A stretch of 64,000 nucleotides of DNA from Dysgonomonas sp. ZJ279 (GCF_011039205.1 NZ_JAAKEL010000008.1:1-64000), one strand, 5' to 3'; positions 16,123 to 26,671 are shown, numbered from the stretch's first letter. Numbers and translations are program-made. Notes: generated by a model not told the origin, from the sequence alone.

Positions 16123-17307
16123 TTAGAATAAAACTAGCGGGCTTACAATACCGATTAGTATTTGTCCTGTATTGTTATTCGCCATATCAAATTGGCTCTT
16201 AGCGTAATTAGTATAATTATTGTAGCGGCCTACATAAGCAGCAAATACCTTAACATTATAAGGCTTAAATAAATGATATTCTAGCGCTGCCACAAAGCTC
16301 CACTGATCTCTTATATGAGTAGTACGTTCTGCACTTGTGTCAGGATTTCCTCTCCAATAATTAGAATTTACCATACCCATGATTGTTGTACTCCACTTAG
16401 GAGTAAAGAAATATTCGCCACGAACCCAATGCTCTATATATCTTACATCCTGTGCCCTCTCTGCAAAATTATATCCCAGCAAATTACTTAAAACTCCGGT
16501 GTTGTCTAAGTCTTCATTACTGTATTTGAAGTCATATTGTAAAGTCAGATTCGGTACTTTAAGCTGATTACCTAAAGCTACTAAATTCCAGTGTTGATTT
16601 TTTGCTAAGTTATACATACTGTAACTCCACATGGTACTGAATAGTCCATCTGCAAATTCTCCTTTCCAGTTTCCTGTTGCTCCCAACGGTATTTTGGCAG
16701 CCTCTACACCGGGAGTATCACCATAACGCATTTCGAACGAGCGAGTATTAGAGTTTACAACTTGTAGAGTGAGGCTATGATCAGGAGTAGCATACCAACT
16801 ACCTTTTATACCTGACAAGAAGAAGTCTCCATATTGAACCATGTCGTTATATGCATACATGTACACCGGATTCAAGAAAAGCTCATAACTACCCCATTCG
16901 GATAACATTTTACCTGCAGTCACTGAGAAATTAGGGGTCACGTCATAACTTACGTGCGCCAAGTCTATAGAATGCTTCAATCCATCGGTAGTTAATGCAT
17001 CGGGAGAGTTATTTGCAAACCTGTCCCGAAATGTAAAGCTAATTTTATCTGTAACATAACCAGATATTTCCATTCGAAACTCGTTCATCCGAAATGCAGA
17101 ATTCACAAAATTCCCATTCGAAAAATTACTATTCGATGCATATCGAATATTAGCAATCATATTCACATCCTTAAAATACTTACCTTTATCTATACTAATA
17201 AGAGGCTTACTCCGCAGGGAGGTAGAATCATACTGATAATCTGGATCTTGTGCATACATCGATGCGTACAAGAAAACACCAATAATTATTAAAATAACCT
17301 TTTTCAT
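16123..17307 (-). CDS. Outer-membrane porin of the urease cluster
   Basis: This 394-residue protein has a signal peptide ending at about AYA-Q20. The mature part is rich in alternating aromatic strands and ends with the hydrophobic strand IGIVSPLVLF, the usual Phe-terminated sorting signal of a beta-barrel. The layout fits the phosphate-selective porin O/P superfamily (FRDRFANNS, TAGKMLSEWG). Its position between the permease and urea transporter genes suggests that it lets urea, or nickel chelates, across the outer membrane. Substrate is inferred from context only. Confidence 0.75.
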   Translation of the reverse strand: MKKVILIIIGVFLYASMYAQDPDYQYDSTSLRSKPLISIDKGKYFKDVNMIANIRYASNSNFSNGNFVNSAFRMNEFRMEISGYVTDKISFTFRDRFANNSPDALTTDGLKHSIDLAHVSYDVTPNFSVTAGKMLSEWGSYELFLNPVYMYAYNDMVQYGDFFLSGIKGSWYATPDHSLTLQVVNSNTRSFEMRYGDTPGVEAAKIPLGATGNWKGEFADGLFSTMWSYSMYNLAKNQHWNLVALGNQLKVPNLTLQYDFKYSNEDLDNTGVLSNLLGYNFAERAQDVRYIEHWVRGEYFFTPKWSTTIMGMVNSNYWRGNPDTSAERTTHIRDQWSFVAALEYHLFKPYNVKVFAAYVGRYNNYTNYAKSQFDMANNNTGQILIGIVSPLVLF

Positions 17308-17381
17308 AAATTCTATTTTTAATGTTTGTAATCAATCAGAAAAATATATTAATCCTCAAAAAACTTCTTACATATTCTTAA

Positions 17382-18083
17382 TCACCAATTCCAAAAGATC
17401 ATTCCTGCTCCGCAAAGTGTAACTACACCTCCACCAATCGCATACGAATAACGCTCGAGGGCATTTGTTTTCACGAATGAATAGCCGTAATATCCGAGCA
17501 GAACGACACTAAGCATCGTAAAGACAGTAGTTATAGTGAAAACACCTATTATCAGTAATATCTCTGTAACCGAACGTGTAACTCCCGAATAGAAAAGAAG
17601 TGGAATAATAGGCTCGCTAGGCCCCATAACAAAGATGGCCAGTAAAATCCAAGGCGTAACTTTTACTCTGCTTTGCGGGTACGTTGTTTCACCATGCTTA
17701 TGCGAGTACACATAAATATCGTCGCCACTATATACATCAAAATGTTTATGAGGTTTATTGGTATATGCTTTATACAATCCCCATAAGAGATATACTCCGC
17801 CCAAAATAAAAAAGCTCCATGCAGCCAAACTGCCTCTTACGTCCTGAAACCAATCTAGTTTAGATAATTGCCATCCGAGTAATAAACCGATTAATCCGAT
17901 AAGAACCGAACTCAACACATGACCGATACCACAAGCAGCAGTCCACATAGCAGTAGTAAATAGCGACCATTTTTTTGCGCGCGAAAACACTATAAACGGC
18001 AAGTAATGATCGGGACCCGATGCTGTGTGAACAAAGCTGATAGCAACGGTTGTAAATAGTAGAGTTAATATTTCAGCATTCAT
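17382..18083 (-). CDS. ureH: UreH-type nickel permease
   Basis: This 233-residue membrane protein has about six helices. The first helix contains HTASGPDHYLPF (about 19-30), the metal-binding His/Asp signature of the NicO/UreH and HupE/UreJ transporters. A His-rich loop follows (HKHFDVYSGDDIYVYSHKHG). MGPSEPIIPLL (about 153-163) resembles the second conserved motif. It probably imports Ni2+ for urease maturation. It sits 30 bases past ureD in the same orientation. The name ureH follows Bacillus usage and not the Helicobacter ureH, which is ureD. Confidence 0.75.
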   Translation of the reverse strand: MNAEILTLLFTTVAISFVHTASGPDHYLPFIVFSRAKKWSLFTTAMWTAACGIGHVLSSVLIGLIGLLLGWQLSKLDWFQDVRGSLAAWSFFILGGVYLLWGLYKAYTNKPHKHFDVYSGDDIYVYSHKHGETTYPQSRVKVTPWILLAIFVMGPSEPIIPLLFYSGVTRSVTEILLIIGVFTITTVFTMLSVVLLGYYGYSFVKTNALERYSYAIGGGVVTLCGAGMIFWNW

Positions 18084-18113
18084 GATCGTTCAGTTTAAAA
18101 GAATATATTCTAT

Positions 18114-18938
18114 TTATTCTACTGCAATGGCTTTCTCTTTAGTCTGAGGATTGGGCGTATTTAATCCCCATAAATATTTCTCGATCTGTTTGAATGAATC
18201 AAATAGCTGCTCTCCGCCATTTCCAAGAATTCTTATGATTATAGAATTTGGTAAGGGCTGGGATACGCCATAAATAATATCTTCTTCGAGTGATAATAAA
18301 TCATGTATATATTCAGCCTGATCCAATATATTCTCATTGCGAGTATTAACATGCAGAAGTGTAGCTTGATGGGTATACCCTTCGAGCTGACCTATGGAGT
18401 CAATATTCATCAATTCGGGCTCGATAAGAATATTGTCTTTTATTATCATTTTATTATTGTAAAATATTTCCGTCAGGTTCTGAAATTCTTTGAAACGGAA
18501 TACTTCCCCCGAATGCTTCCGTCCACAAGTAATAATTTCTCCATACGTAAATATGGTCTGGTTCTTAAGATGAACGGTATTATGTGCTTTGAATATAGAG
18601 TGTTCGTGAGGTACTATGGGATGTTGAATATAGCTTATCTCGCTTCCTTCATCCAGCTTGATAACCATTTTCTGGCTGGCACCATCCTGCATTCTGAAAA
18701 GCCGCTGATAAGACTGGGTTTGCAGTTGAAGCCTTGTATCCTTTTCTGTCTCGATATCAATATCGTAGCAATCATTATCGAGAATGCCCGGCGACGAACT
18801 CATTATCATCAGATAAAGAGCCGGATCGGGACGGTTTTCGCCAACATTTGCCAATCTGAAAGGACGGGTGAAGTAGGTATCTTTTATATACGACCGGCCG
18901 CCTTTTTGTCCTATTTTTAAATCAAGTTTATTGATCAT
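18114..18938 (-). CDS. ureD: Urease accessory protein UreD
   Basis: This 274-residue protein is a scaffold for the UreD-UreF-UreG complex that delivers nickel to apo-urease. Family features visible are LMIMSSSPGILDNDCYDIDI (about 41-60), QSYQRLFRMQDGASQKM, and EIITCGRKHSGEVF (about 134-147). The length is normal. It is the last urease maturation gene in the operon, 87 bases past ureG. Cytoplasmic. Confidence 0.9.
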   Translation of the reverse strand: MINKLDLKIGQKGGRSYIKDTYFTRPFRLANVGENRPDPALYLMIMSSSPGILDNDCYDIDIETEKDTRLQLQTQSYQRLFRMQDGASQKMVIKLDEGSEISYIQHPIVPHEHSIFKAHNTVHLKNQTIFTYGEIITCGRKHSGEVFRFKEFQNLTEIFYNNKMIIKDNILIEPELMNIDSIGQLEGYTHQATLLHVNTRNENILDQAEYIHDLLSLEEDIIYGVSQPLPNSIIIRILGNGGEQLFDSFKQIEKYLWGLNTPNPQTKEKAIAVE

Positions 18939-19025
18939 AGTTAGCTATTATAAGGAGATTATTATTTTTAGAAAAACAAACCGGACAACACCATTAAGGC
19001 GATTGCCCGGCTGAGTTTATATCAC

Positions 19026-19667
19026 TTATCTAATTAAACCTTTAGGCTCTTCGATATCTTCGAGTAATGCATATTTTTTAAGCCATGCGATTACTGTATC
19101 CAAACCTTCTAAAGTCATAAGGTTGGTAAACACAAAAGGTGCTCCCTTTCTCATTTTTTTAGAATCGCGCTCCATAACGCCAAGATCGGCAAGAACATAA
19201 GGGGCTAAGTCTATTTTATTTATTACAAGAAGATCGGAGCGGGTAATACCGGGACCACCTTTTCTTGGTATTTTATCACCCTCGGCCACGTCTATTACAA
19301 AAATGGTTACATCTGCCAGATCGGGACTGAATGTTGCCGAAAGGTTATCACCACCGCTTTCGATAAAGATGATTTGTATATCGCTGAATCTGTTTGCCAT
19401 TTCATCGACAGCTTCAAGATTCATACTTGCATCTTCGCGTATCGCTGTATGAGGACATCCTCCTGTTTCTACACCGATAATACGGTCTTGAGGTAACTGG
19501 CTGTTTTTTGTTAAAAACTCAGCATCTTCTTTTGTGTAGATGTCGTTTGTGATTACGCCTATGCTATATTCATTCATCAACCTGCGTGAAAGGCGTTCTA
19601 ATAGTGCTGTTTTTCCTGATCCTACAGGACCTGCTACACCAACTTTTACATATTTTCTCTTGCTCAT
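19026..19667 (-). CDS. ureG: Urease accessory GTPase UreG
   Basis: This 213-residue SIMIBI GTPase couples GTP hydrolysis to nickel insertion. The P-loop is [10 protein letters not shown] (about 13-22). [15 protein letters not shown] carries the nickel-binding Cys-Pro-His (about 67-81), FIESGGDNL is the switch region, and NKIDLAP is the base-recognition motif. No N-terminal His-rich extension is present. It lies between ureF and ureD. Confidence 0.95.
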   Translation of the reverse strand: MSKRKYVKVGVAGPVGSGKTALLERLSRRLMNEYSIGVITNDIYTKEDAEFLTKNSQLPQDRIIGVETGGCPHTAIREDASMNLEAVDEMANRFSDIQIIFIESGGDNLSATFSPDLADVTIFVIDVAEGDKIPRKGGPGITRSDLLVINKIDLAPYVLADLGVMERDSKKMRKGAPFVFTNLMTLEGLDTVIAWLKKYALLEDIEEPKGLIR

Positions 19668-19752
19668 TTTCTTTTGTTTTTTAATAATAATATAAAGTAC
19701 TGATAACCCACATAAATGAGTTACTCGTTTATTCTAATAATCTGTTTTTACA

Positions 19753-20439
19753 TTAAGACATATATAAGCGGGAATACAACTTCTCGTGCTCCATACAGCG
19801 TATATCAAAGCCGATATTACAGAACCCGACAAGGCTTCTATCAAGGCTTAAGACTTTGGGTACTACCGATTGGATTACATCTTGCATCCGATATAGAATA
19901 TCCTGCCCCGAAAGTTGACTCAAAGGCACAAGTTTAACAGCATTTGTTACCATACCTACAGCCGAGTTGTAGAAGAAAGCGTAAATTGCTTCACTAATAG
20001 GTATTCCGAACAAAGCGGCATACAACCCGAATGTAACCGAATAATGCCCTTCTGCCTCTTGCGAATTAATAGCTTCCTGGTATTTTTCGATGATAGGAGA
20101 TGTTACTTGTCTGTCGAATATTTTAAATAGTCTTACCCCTAACTTTCGGCTAGCCTGCTTTATTTCGACAGGGGCTTTCAATGCTGCACATTCTTGGTCG
20201 AGAGCTATCAAAGCGGCTATATCATTATTCATAGCAGTCTCATATGCCAGCTTTACAAAGGAAGCATCGTTGTACAACACATTATTTGTAATCATATTGT
20301 GAACAAATGATTCTGTAGTAGCATCATCTTTCACTATTTTATGCTGCACATAAGACTCCAAACCATTCGAATGGGAGTATCCCCCAATTGGCAGAGTCGG
20401 ATCGCATAAGTGCAGTAACTTCCCTATATAAGCATTCAT
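19753..20439 (-). CDS. ureF: Urease accessory protein UreF
   Basis: This 228-residue all-helical protein bridges UreD and UreG and gates GTP hydrolysis. Typical elements are LLHLCDPTLPIGGYSHSNGLE (shown as LPIGGYSHSNGLE, about 16-28) and the C-terminal SFVRL-like LVPLSQLSGQDILYRM segment (about 177-192). The stop codon is about 85 bases before the ureG start. The length is normal for the family. Confidence 0.92.
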   Translation of the reverse strand: MNAYIGKLLHLCDPTLPIGGYSHSNGLESYVQHKIVKDDATTESFVHNMITNNVLYNDASFVKLAYETAMNNDIAALIALDQECAALKAPVEIKQASRKLGVRLFKIFDRQVTSPIIEKYQEAINSQEAEGHYSVTFGLYAALFGIPISEAIYAFFYNSAVGMVTNAVKLVPLSQLSGQDILYRMQDVIQSVVPKVLSLDRSLVGFCNIGFDIRCMEHEKLYSRLYMS

Positions 20440-20453
20440 AAATGTTCTGTTTT

Positions 20454-20957
20454 TTATTTAGCTAATCCCATTATTTTAGAAAAGATGGAGCTTCCTTCTC
20501 CATGCGAATGACTATGTGGCTGCACACTTGCATTTACAATATTGAGAAGTTTTTTATGTACTTTTTCCGTGTGATAGCCACTAGCTTTCAGCCATTTGAA
20601 GATTGGTTCTTCGTAAGGTATGAGAATCAAATCGTCTTGGATAAAAACGGGTAAATGTTTGTTCCCGATCTCGTAAGAGACACTCCCCATTTCCAGCATT
20701 GTGTGGGGTGTAACTTGTATGGCATCGCACGGCAGTATATCTACAGCGATTATTTTATCGTCATCCATATACAGTATATCATCTTGACGGAGACGTTGAC
20801 CTTCTTTCATAAAGCGGATTGCAACATCTGTTCCATCAATTGTTTTGCGTCTTTGTATTCGTTTGTTCGCTTCAAACCACTCCATCTGTATTAATTCGAC
20901 TTTGCGATCTGCAACTTTTACGTCTTTCAGGTTTCCTGCTATTTGTTCTACTACCAT
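20454..20957 (-). CDS. ureE: Urease accessory protein UreE (nickel metallochaperone)
   Basis: This 167-residue protein has the UreE N-terminal substrate-like domain and a C-terminal ferredoxin-like metal-binding domain. The tail QPHSHSHGEGSS is a short His cluster that can bind nickel, much shorter than the His-rich tail of the Klebsiella protein. UreE passes nickel to UreG. The gene follows ureC after a strong intercistronic hairpin and precedes ureF by 14 bases. Confidence 0.9.
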   Translation of the reverse strand: MVVEQIAGNLKDVKVADRKVELIQMEWFEANKRIQRRKTIDGTDVAIRFMKEGQRLRQDDILYMDDDKIIAVDILPCDAIQVTPHTMLEMGSVSYEIGNKHLPVFIQDDLILIPYEEPIFKWLKASGYHTEKVHKKLLNIVNASVQPHSHSHGEGSSIFSKIMGLAK

Positions 20958-20998
20958 GATTTTTTTGCTATTTAGTATTTTTCCTTTTGTTATTTAAC

Positions 20999-21025
20999 AA
21001 CCGGAATGGCCGAACCATTCCGGTT
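20999..21025 (-). other. Intercistronic hairpin between ureC and ureE
   Basis: A perfect 11-base stem, AACCGGAATGG/CCATTCCGGTT, encloses a 5-base loop. No T-run follows on the minus strand, so it looks more like an mRNA-stability or partial-attenuation element than a full terminator. It could let the structural subunits be made in excess over the maturation proteins. Confidence 0.5.
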
Positions 21026-21050
21026 ATTGATATGTTAAGCTTCTTCTGTT

Positions 21051-22772
21051 TTAAAACAAGAAGTAGCGTTGTCCCAATGGAACAGTATCTACCGGTTCGC
21101 AAGTGATCTTAACGCCATCTACTTTCACTTCGTAATTTTCAGGATTTACAGTGATTTCCGGAGTCTTGTCATTGTGAATCAAATCTTTCTTAGATACATT
21201 TCTACATCCCGAAACAGGAAGAAGAAGTTTTTCCAAACCATATCCTTGTACAGTACCGTTGTCGTAAGACACTTTAGATACGAATGTGATACATGTTTTA
21301 GAAAGAGCTTTACCAAATGCACCGAACATATTACGATACATAACAGGTTGAGGAGTTGGGATAGATGCACTAGGGTCACCCATACGTGCAGCGATCATCA
21401 TTCCGCCTTTGATAATAATTTCGGGCTTAACACCGAAGAAAGCCGGTTTCCACAATACGATGTCGGCAAATTTACCCGGCTCGATAGAACCTACATATTG
21501 AGAAATACCTTGTGCTATAGCCGGATTGATAGTGTATTTTGCCACATATCTTTTTGCTCTGAAATTATCATTGTTTTTGCCCTTATCTTCAGCCAAAGCA
21601 CCTCTTTGTCTCTTCATTTTATCAGCCGTTTGCCAAGTACGAATAGTTACTTCGCTAATACGTCCCATAGCTTGAGAGTCGGAACTCATGATACTGAATA
21701 CACCCATATCGTGCAGAATGTCTTCTGCTGCAATAGTTTCAGGTCTGATACGTGAATCGGCAAATGATACATCTTCAGGAATAGTACGTTTCAAATGGTG
21801 ACAAACCATTAACATATCAAGATGCTCATCAATCGTATTTACTGTATAAGGGCGAGTAGGGTTCGTAGATGCAGGTAGTACATTCGGATACATCGCTATT
21901 TTGATGATATCAGGAGCATGTCCGCCACCAGCACCTTCGGTATGGAATGTATGGATCACACGCCCGTTGATTGCATTGATAGTATCTTCCAAGAATCCTG
22001 CTTCGTTCAATGTATCGGTATGGATAGCGATTTGAACATCGTACTTGTCTGCTACAGTTAATGCAGTATCAATAGTAGCGGGAGAAGTACCCCAGTCTTC
22101 ATGTAGTTTCAAACCTAAAGCACCTGCTTCTATTTGTTCTATCAGAGGAGCTTCGGTCGATGAATTTCCTTTTCCGAACAGACCAAAGTTCATAGGCAGA
22201 CCTTCCAATGCTTGTAGCATACGTTCGATGTGCCATGGTCCCGGAGTTACTGTAGTTGCATTTGTACCATCGGCAGGACCTGTACCTCCACCAATCATGG
22301 TTGTGGTACCACTATATAGAGCATGCTCTACCTGTTGCGGACAGATATAGTGAATATGGGTGTCGATAGCACCTGCAGTAGCAATTAAACCCTGTCCACC
22401 ATGTACTTCGGTCGAAGCTCCAATAATCATATTAGGAGCAACTCCGTCCATAGTATCAGGATTACCGGCTTTACCGATGCCCACAATTTTACCATCTTTA
22501 ATACCCAGGTCGGCTTTCACAATACCCGAATGGTCGATAATGACAACATTGGTTATTACCATGTCCAAAACTCCCTGGTCGCGTGTTGCTACACTTGATT
22601 GAGCCATACCGTCACGGATAGTTTTACCTCCTCCGAATTTGTTTTCTTCGCCATATACGGTATAGTCTTTTTCTATTTCAACAATAATCTCTGTATCGCC
22701 TAAGCGCACTTTGTCTCCCTTAGTCGGGCCATACATGCCGACATATTTGGTTCTATCTATTTTTAAACTCAT
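21051..22772 (-). CDS. ureC: Urease alpha subunit UreC (catalytic)
   Basis: This 573-residue amidohydrolase hydrolyses urea to ammonia and carbamate with two nickel ions. Nickel ligands visible are His139 and His141 (DTHIHYICP), carbamylated Lys222 ([10 protein letters not shown]), His251 and His277. Active-site Cys324 and the flanking His lie in MVCHHL on the mobile flap. The length is standard. It is preceded by ureB and ureA as separate genes, the three-subunit organisation. Cytoplasmic. Confidence 0.97.
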   Translation of the reverse strand: MSLKIDRTKYVGMYGPTKGDKVRLGDTEIIVEIEKDYTVYGEENKFGGGKTIRDGMAQSSVATRDQGVLDMVITNVVIIDHSGIVKADLGIKDGKIVGIGKAGNPDTMDGVAPNMIIGASTEVHGGQGLIATAGAIDTHIHYICPQQVEHALYSGTTTMIGGGTGPADGTNATTVTPGPWHIERMLQALEGLPMNFGLFGKGNSSTEAPLIEQIEAGALGLKLHEDWGTSPATIDTALTVADKYDVQIAIHTDTLNEAGFLEDTINAINGRVIHTFHTEGAGGGHAPDIIKIAMYPNVLPASTNPTRPYTVNTIDEHLDMLMVCHHLKRTIPEDVSFADSRIRPETIAAEDILHDMGVFSIMSSDSQAMGRISEVTIRTWQTADKMKRQRGALAEDKGKNNDNFRAKRYVAKYTINPAIAQGISQYVGSIEPGKFADIVLWKPAFFGVKPEIIIKGGMMIAARMGDPSASIPTPQPVMYRNMFGAFGKALSKTCITFVSKVSYDNGTVQGYGLEKLLLPVSGCRNVSKKDLIHNDKTPEITVNPENYEVKVDGVKITCEPVDTVPLGQRYFLF

Positions 22773-22775
22773 GGC

Positions 22776-23144
22776 TTATTTATTTTTAAATTTTTTACTC
22801 TTTAACAATTCCAGACTATGTTCCTTATTATACTCAAGTGTAGTATCGCCATTAACTAAATTGTTATTTCCAAATGCACGGTGCAGGCCACCATAAGCTA
22901 CAAGTTCAACCTCTTTTTCTTCTCCCGGCTCAAATCGAACCGCTGTTCCGGCTGCGATATTAAGACGTGATCCAAATGCTTTTGCACGATCGAAACTCAT
23001 TGCACGATTCACTTCAAAAAAATGGTAGTGTGATCCTATTTGTACGGGACGGTCACCAGTATTGGTAACTTTTATTTTTACTGTTTTGCGGCCAACATTG
23101 CATTCAATGTCCCCTTTTGCTATAAAATATTCTCCGGGTATCAT
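22776..23144 (-). CDS. ureB: Urease beta subunit UreB
   Basis: This 122-residue structural subunit starts with [16 protein letters not shown] and contains [17 protein letters not shown] (about 31-47) and [21 protein letters not shown], all diagnostic for the family. It ends three bases before the ureC start. It packs between gamma and alpha subunits in the trimer and does not contribute catalytic residues. Confidence 0.96.
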   Translation of the reverse strand: MIPGEYFIAKGDIECNVGRKTVKIKVTNTGDRPVQIGSHYHFFEVNRAMSFDRAKAFGSRLNIAAGTAVRFEPGEEKEVELVAYGGLHRAFGNNNLVNGDTTLEYNKEHSLELLKSKKFKNK

Positions 23145-23165
23145 AATTGTTTGAATTTAAATTGT

Positions 23166-23468
23166 TCAACGTATTGGGTTATGTACTGTAACCAGCTTAA
23201 CCCCATCGGGGAAAGTCGCCTCAATCTGAACATCGGGAATCATTTCTGATATTCCTTCCATCACATCTTCTTTCTTGAGCAAGGTTGCTCCATATTGCAT
23301 CAGTTCTGCTACTGATTTTCCATCACGTGCTGCTTCGAGCAAATGAGTGGAAATGTAAGCTACGGATTCAGGATGATTCAATTTCAACCCGCGTTGCTTA
23401 CGTTTAGCTGCTACTTCGCCTGCGACGTGTAGCAACAGTTTTTCCGCTTCTCTTGGTGTTAAATGCAT
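23166..23468 (-). CDS. ureA: Urease gamma subunit UreA
   Basis: This 100-residue structural subunit has [20 protein letters not shown] at the N-terminus and [20 protein letters not shown] and IQVEATFPDGTK-like [20 protein letters not shown]. The length is exactly that of the family. It is the first gene of the urease operon, 21 bases before ureB. The promoter should lie in the AT-rich region to its right. Confidence 0.96.
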   Translation of the reverse strand: MHLTPREAEKLLLHVAGEVAAKRKQRGLKLNHPESVAYISTHLLEAARDGKSVAELMQYGATLLKKEDVMEGISEMIPDVQIEATFPDGVKLVTVHNPIR

Positions 23469-24010
23469 AATTGGGATTTTTAATTAATTAAATAAATATG
23501 GTAAATAATCAATAACACAAGCTATCTTTCAATTGAGTATTATAACATATTATATATATAATTTGTTTTTAAGGGAAATAGAAAAGTATCATTTTATCAC
23601 AAAAAAGAATGTAAAATTTAACTTAATACAATCCGATTAAATTTAACACATAGCAATACATGAAAGAAATACACAAATCAAACAACTAATTATCAATTAT
23701 ATACATCAAAAAGAAAAGGTGTTACGATTATGATAAACGTGTCTATATGCTTTACAACATGATAGAATATTAGAAAAAATAGATACATTTTACTAAAAAA
23801 GTGAGAAGAACCTCATTTAAACAAATATTTAAACAAAATAAAATTATATGTTATTTATTTTAATAAATAAAACAAATTAACCTAAATTAAATATACGAAA
23901 AGTTATTAAGTAGACTTATTTATAAAAAAGATGATAACGCTAACCCTTAAAACTAAAAACAATGAATTTTATCACCACCCATTCAACATTTAGATAGTAT
24001 CATTATTTTA
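23469..24010. other. AT-rich intergenic region upstream of the urease operon
   Basis: About 540 bases without a supported gene. It separates the TonB-dependent receptor from ureA and must contain the urease promoter (minus strand). Weak -7-like matches (AATATTTG, minus strand, near 23822-23829) lie in a direct repeat ATTTAAACAAA at about 23815-23839. No convincing metal-regulator operator or RNA element is seen. Confidence 0.4.
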
Positions 24011-26233
24011 TCAAAAACTATATGCCACACGTGCTCTGAAAAAGAAGGGTGTTCCGGGTGTAAAATGTATCTCCTCAACACTTTCAGGTTCATTTTGCAA
24101 TCGCGATTCTGTGGCAAACTGGGTCTCTTTCCATTTCGTATTAAAGAGGTTCTCGATACTCGCTCCAACCAGCAATCCCTTGTATTGATAATTGAGGTTG
24201 ACATCGAATACTGTAAATCCATCTGCGACAATCGAATTATCTTCATTTGCAGGACGATTGTTCATAAACCGAAACCTGAAACTACCCGAAAAAGATTTCC
24301 AGTTACTCAAGCTAATCCCTGCTGTACTTGTGAAATCGGGTGCCAAAGGAATATAATTCTCTCCTTTAGGCTCATCGATACTACGGGCAAATGCATAATT
24401 AGCGTCAGCATCTAAAAACAACCAATTATTTAATTGGTAACGAATTCCTAAATCAGCTCCCATCCTCCGACTTTTACCACTCGGCTCTATAATACCTGCA
24501 TCACCTACATAAACGAATTCTTGCTCGGAATACAAATACCATAAGGCACTGTTAACAATAAGGCGGGGAATCGGCTTCCAGATACTACCCAAATCGGAAC
24601 CAAAGACACGGGGAACCGTTTTTTTATCTTTGTCGTAAACCACCACACGGGTATCGTTCGAATGAAATCCCATTCCCGATTTAAGATAAAACTGCAGATT
24701 ATCGTTCTCTGTATATATGAAATTCAGCTTAGGCGAAAGTAAAGTTTTTTGAGCTCCTTTATTCTGAAAAATAGTATCTAGCTTATTTTGGTAGTTGAAC
24801 TGAAATTGATCGATACGCACCCCGGGAGCAACTGTCAGTTTTCCAAATTCGAACTGCGCACCGGCATAGGCAAATATATTGGATTGATCTATATCACCGA
24901 GCATCAAATTCTCGAGTGTAGTATAGCGCTCTTTAGTTCTCGACAATTCAGTATCTTTAGTTGCATCTGAACGAAATCCAACACCACCTTGTATAGCCGT
25001 CTTAACATCTCCTAGATAGAGCGTCTTGCCCCATTCGCTGTTAAGCCCGAAAATATCCCTGTTCTCTTTTTGTCTTATCTGGTCGCCATTGATTGGATCT
25101 TCGAGAAAGAAAGTAAAATTCGAATAGAGCTCAAATTTATATTTGCTATAAAAAGCATTGGCTTTAAAATACGTATTATCATCAATAGCTTTGAAATAAG
25201 CGGCATTGACATTCGTTCTCGATGTATTACCGCCCTCTGTATCATCCACAGCACCAAACCATGAGATAGTACCATCGTCTACCAAGCGCTGAGGTATTTG
25301 CCCAGAAGCATCCCATTTGCTTGTAAAATGAGATACGGTTAAAGAAAACTTGCTGTTATCATTAAATCGTGATGTGTATTTTCCGAAAAGATTTATTCGC
25401 TTGAAATTCTGCGGAGCATCAAAAGGACCGTCGGTAAGCAAATATTCTGTGGCAATATAAGCATCTTGATTAGCTTTATCCTGATCGAGAATATTAAAAA
25501 GACCGATCACCCGCTTTGTGTTGAATTGCCCGAGTTCTACCCCTACAGTACTTTTATCTAATTTTTCTTTCGTCTTGAAAGCTACATATCCGGCTGTTGC
25601 CAAGTCACCTTTATCTGCATAATAAGGGCCTTTGCCAAAATCTATCTTGTCTACTGTTTCGGGAATCAGAAAATGCAGATCGGCATAACCTTGTCCATGG
25701 GCATGCGAAACCATATTAACCGGCATACCATCGACCGAGATGGCAATATCGGTACCATGATCGAGATCGAAGCCACGCAGGAATAACTGTTCTGCCTTGC
25801 CCCCACCTGCATGTTGCCCTATAAATAGCCCGGGCACTTTTCGAAGTATTTCCTGTGATGAGTTTACCGGAGTAACTTTGAGGTCAATGGCTGTGATAAA
25901 ATTTAAACTCGCAAGCTTGGGGCGTATAACAACTTCTTCTAGCCTTAAAATATCTTCATCTAAAACAATCGGATCGGATTCTGACACACTGGCTCTAACA
26001 TCGCGCGTCTTAAAACCCAAAACTCCTACTGACAGAATATCGGTTGAGTTTGTTTTATCTATTGTAAATATGCCAAATTCATTTGTATGGGTGTGTTCAT
26101 TTGTCCTTGTATTGAAAATTTGGACTCCTTCGATAGGTTTACCGTTGTCATTAACTATTTTCCCTTTCACCACTTGCCCAAAAGCCGTGCTAACAATCAC
26201 AAAAGACAAGAATAAGAAAATAATCAGTTTCAT
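24011..26233 (-). CDS. TonB-dependent outer-membrane receptor, candidate nickel/metal receptor
   Basis: This 740-residue protein has a signal peptide (about 1-19) and a carboxypeptidase-regulatory-like domain (VKGKIVNDNGKPIEGVQIFN, about 22-95). The plug domain contains FLRGFDLDHGTDIAISVDGM and the His-containing VSHAHGQGYADLHF (about 176-189). A beta-barrel follows, ending in RARVAYSF. It lies directly upstream of the urease operon on the same strand. The His motif in the plug and the context suggest transport of a metal complex such as nickel, but this is inference. TonB would energise uptake. Confidence 0.85.
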   Translation of the reverse strand: MKLIIFLFLSFVIVSTAFGQVVKGKIVNDNGKPIEGVQIFNTRTNEHTHTNEFGIFTIDKTNSTDILSVGVLGFKTRDVRASVSESDPIVLDEDILRLEEVVIRPKLASLNFITAIDLKVTPVNSSQEILRKVPGLFIGQHAGGGKAEQLFLRGFDLDHGTDIAISVDGMPVNMVSHAHGQGYADLHFLIPETVDKIDFGKGPYYADKGDLATAGYVAFKTKEKLDKSTVGVELGQFNTKRVIGLFNILDQDKANQDAYIATEYLLTDGPFDAPQNFKRINLFGKYTSRFNDNSKFSLTVSHFTSKWDASGQIPQRLVDDGTISWFGAVDDTEGGNTSRTNVNAAYFKAIDDNTYFKANAFYSKYKFELYSNFTFFLEDPINGDQIRQKENRDIFGLNSEWGKTLYLGDVKTAIQGGVGFRSDATKDTELSRTKERYTTLENLMLGDIDQSNIFAYAGAQFEFGKLTVAPGVRIDQFQFNYQNKLDTIFQNKGAQKTLLSPKLNFIYTENDNLQFYLKSGMGFHSNDTRVVVYDKDKKTVPRVFGSDLGSIWKPIPRLIVNSALWYLYSEQEFVYVGDAGIIEPSGKSRRMGADLGIRYQLNNWLFLDADANYAFARSIDEPKGENYIPLAPDFTSTAGISLSNWKSFSGSFRFRFMNNRPANEDNSIVADGFTVFDVNLNYQYKGLLVGASIENLFNTKWKETQFATESRLQNEPESVEEIHFTPGTPFFFRARVAYSF

Positions 26234-26659
26234 ATCGTATCATTTAAAGAATTTACGTATCTGTGACAACATTGATTAACATCAAGATTAGATTTATTGT
26301 TCAACAAGATTTAGCAAAATAATTTTAGGGAATTTTAAGTTAACAGCAAGAGAGATGCTTTAAATGTGTATAGACATTCGCAAACCTTCCACATACAAAA
26401 AAAATGGAATAAAGATAGCAACAACAAAAAGACACTCATATAACACTGAATACACAACAATTAAAACGATACACAATAGAGAAAAACACAGAAATCCATA
26501 TCAAAACTGAGGAATATGTACGAATACGATTTAGCGAAACCACAACAACAAAAGGTGATTAACTGCTCAAAAAATAAACAAAGATTAACTTATATTATAA
26601 TTGGGAGATGTTTAGCTCTGGCCTTTCGCAACACCATTACAAAGCTGTTTTTTAATTCG
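26234..26659. other. Divergent intergenic region
   Basis: This region lies between the leftward TonB receptor gene and the rightward radical SAM gene. An ATG-open frame (26516-26671) is continuous with the radical SAM gene but lacks family similarity and precedes its promoter, so I treat it as noncoding. No RNA element is recognised. Confidence 0.45.
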
Positions 26660-26667
26660 TATATTTG
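26660..26667 (+). promoter_or_regulatory. -7 promoter box for the DUF4080 gene
   Basis: TATATTTG matches TAnnTTTG and lies only four bases before the ATG at 26672. Transcription would start at or near the start codon, implying a leaderless or near-leaderless mRNA. It also decides the start against the upstream ATG at 26516. Confidence 0.55.
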
Positions 26668-26671
26668 TATC

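Noticed and set aside
21069-21755. 228-codon frame opposite to ureC
   Set aside because: It is an antisense shadow of the strongly conserved ureC gene.
26516-26671. N-terminal extension of the DUF4080 gene
   Set aside because: It precedes a good promoter box, lacks family similarity, and the conserved protein begins at the ATG at 26672.
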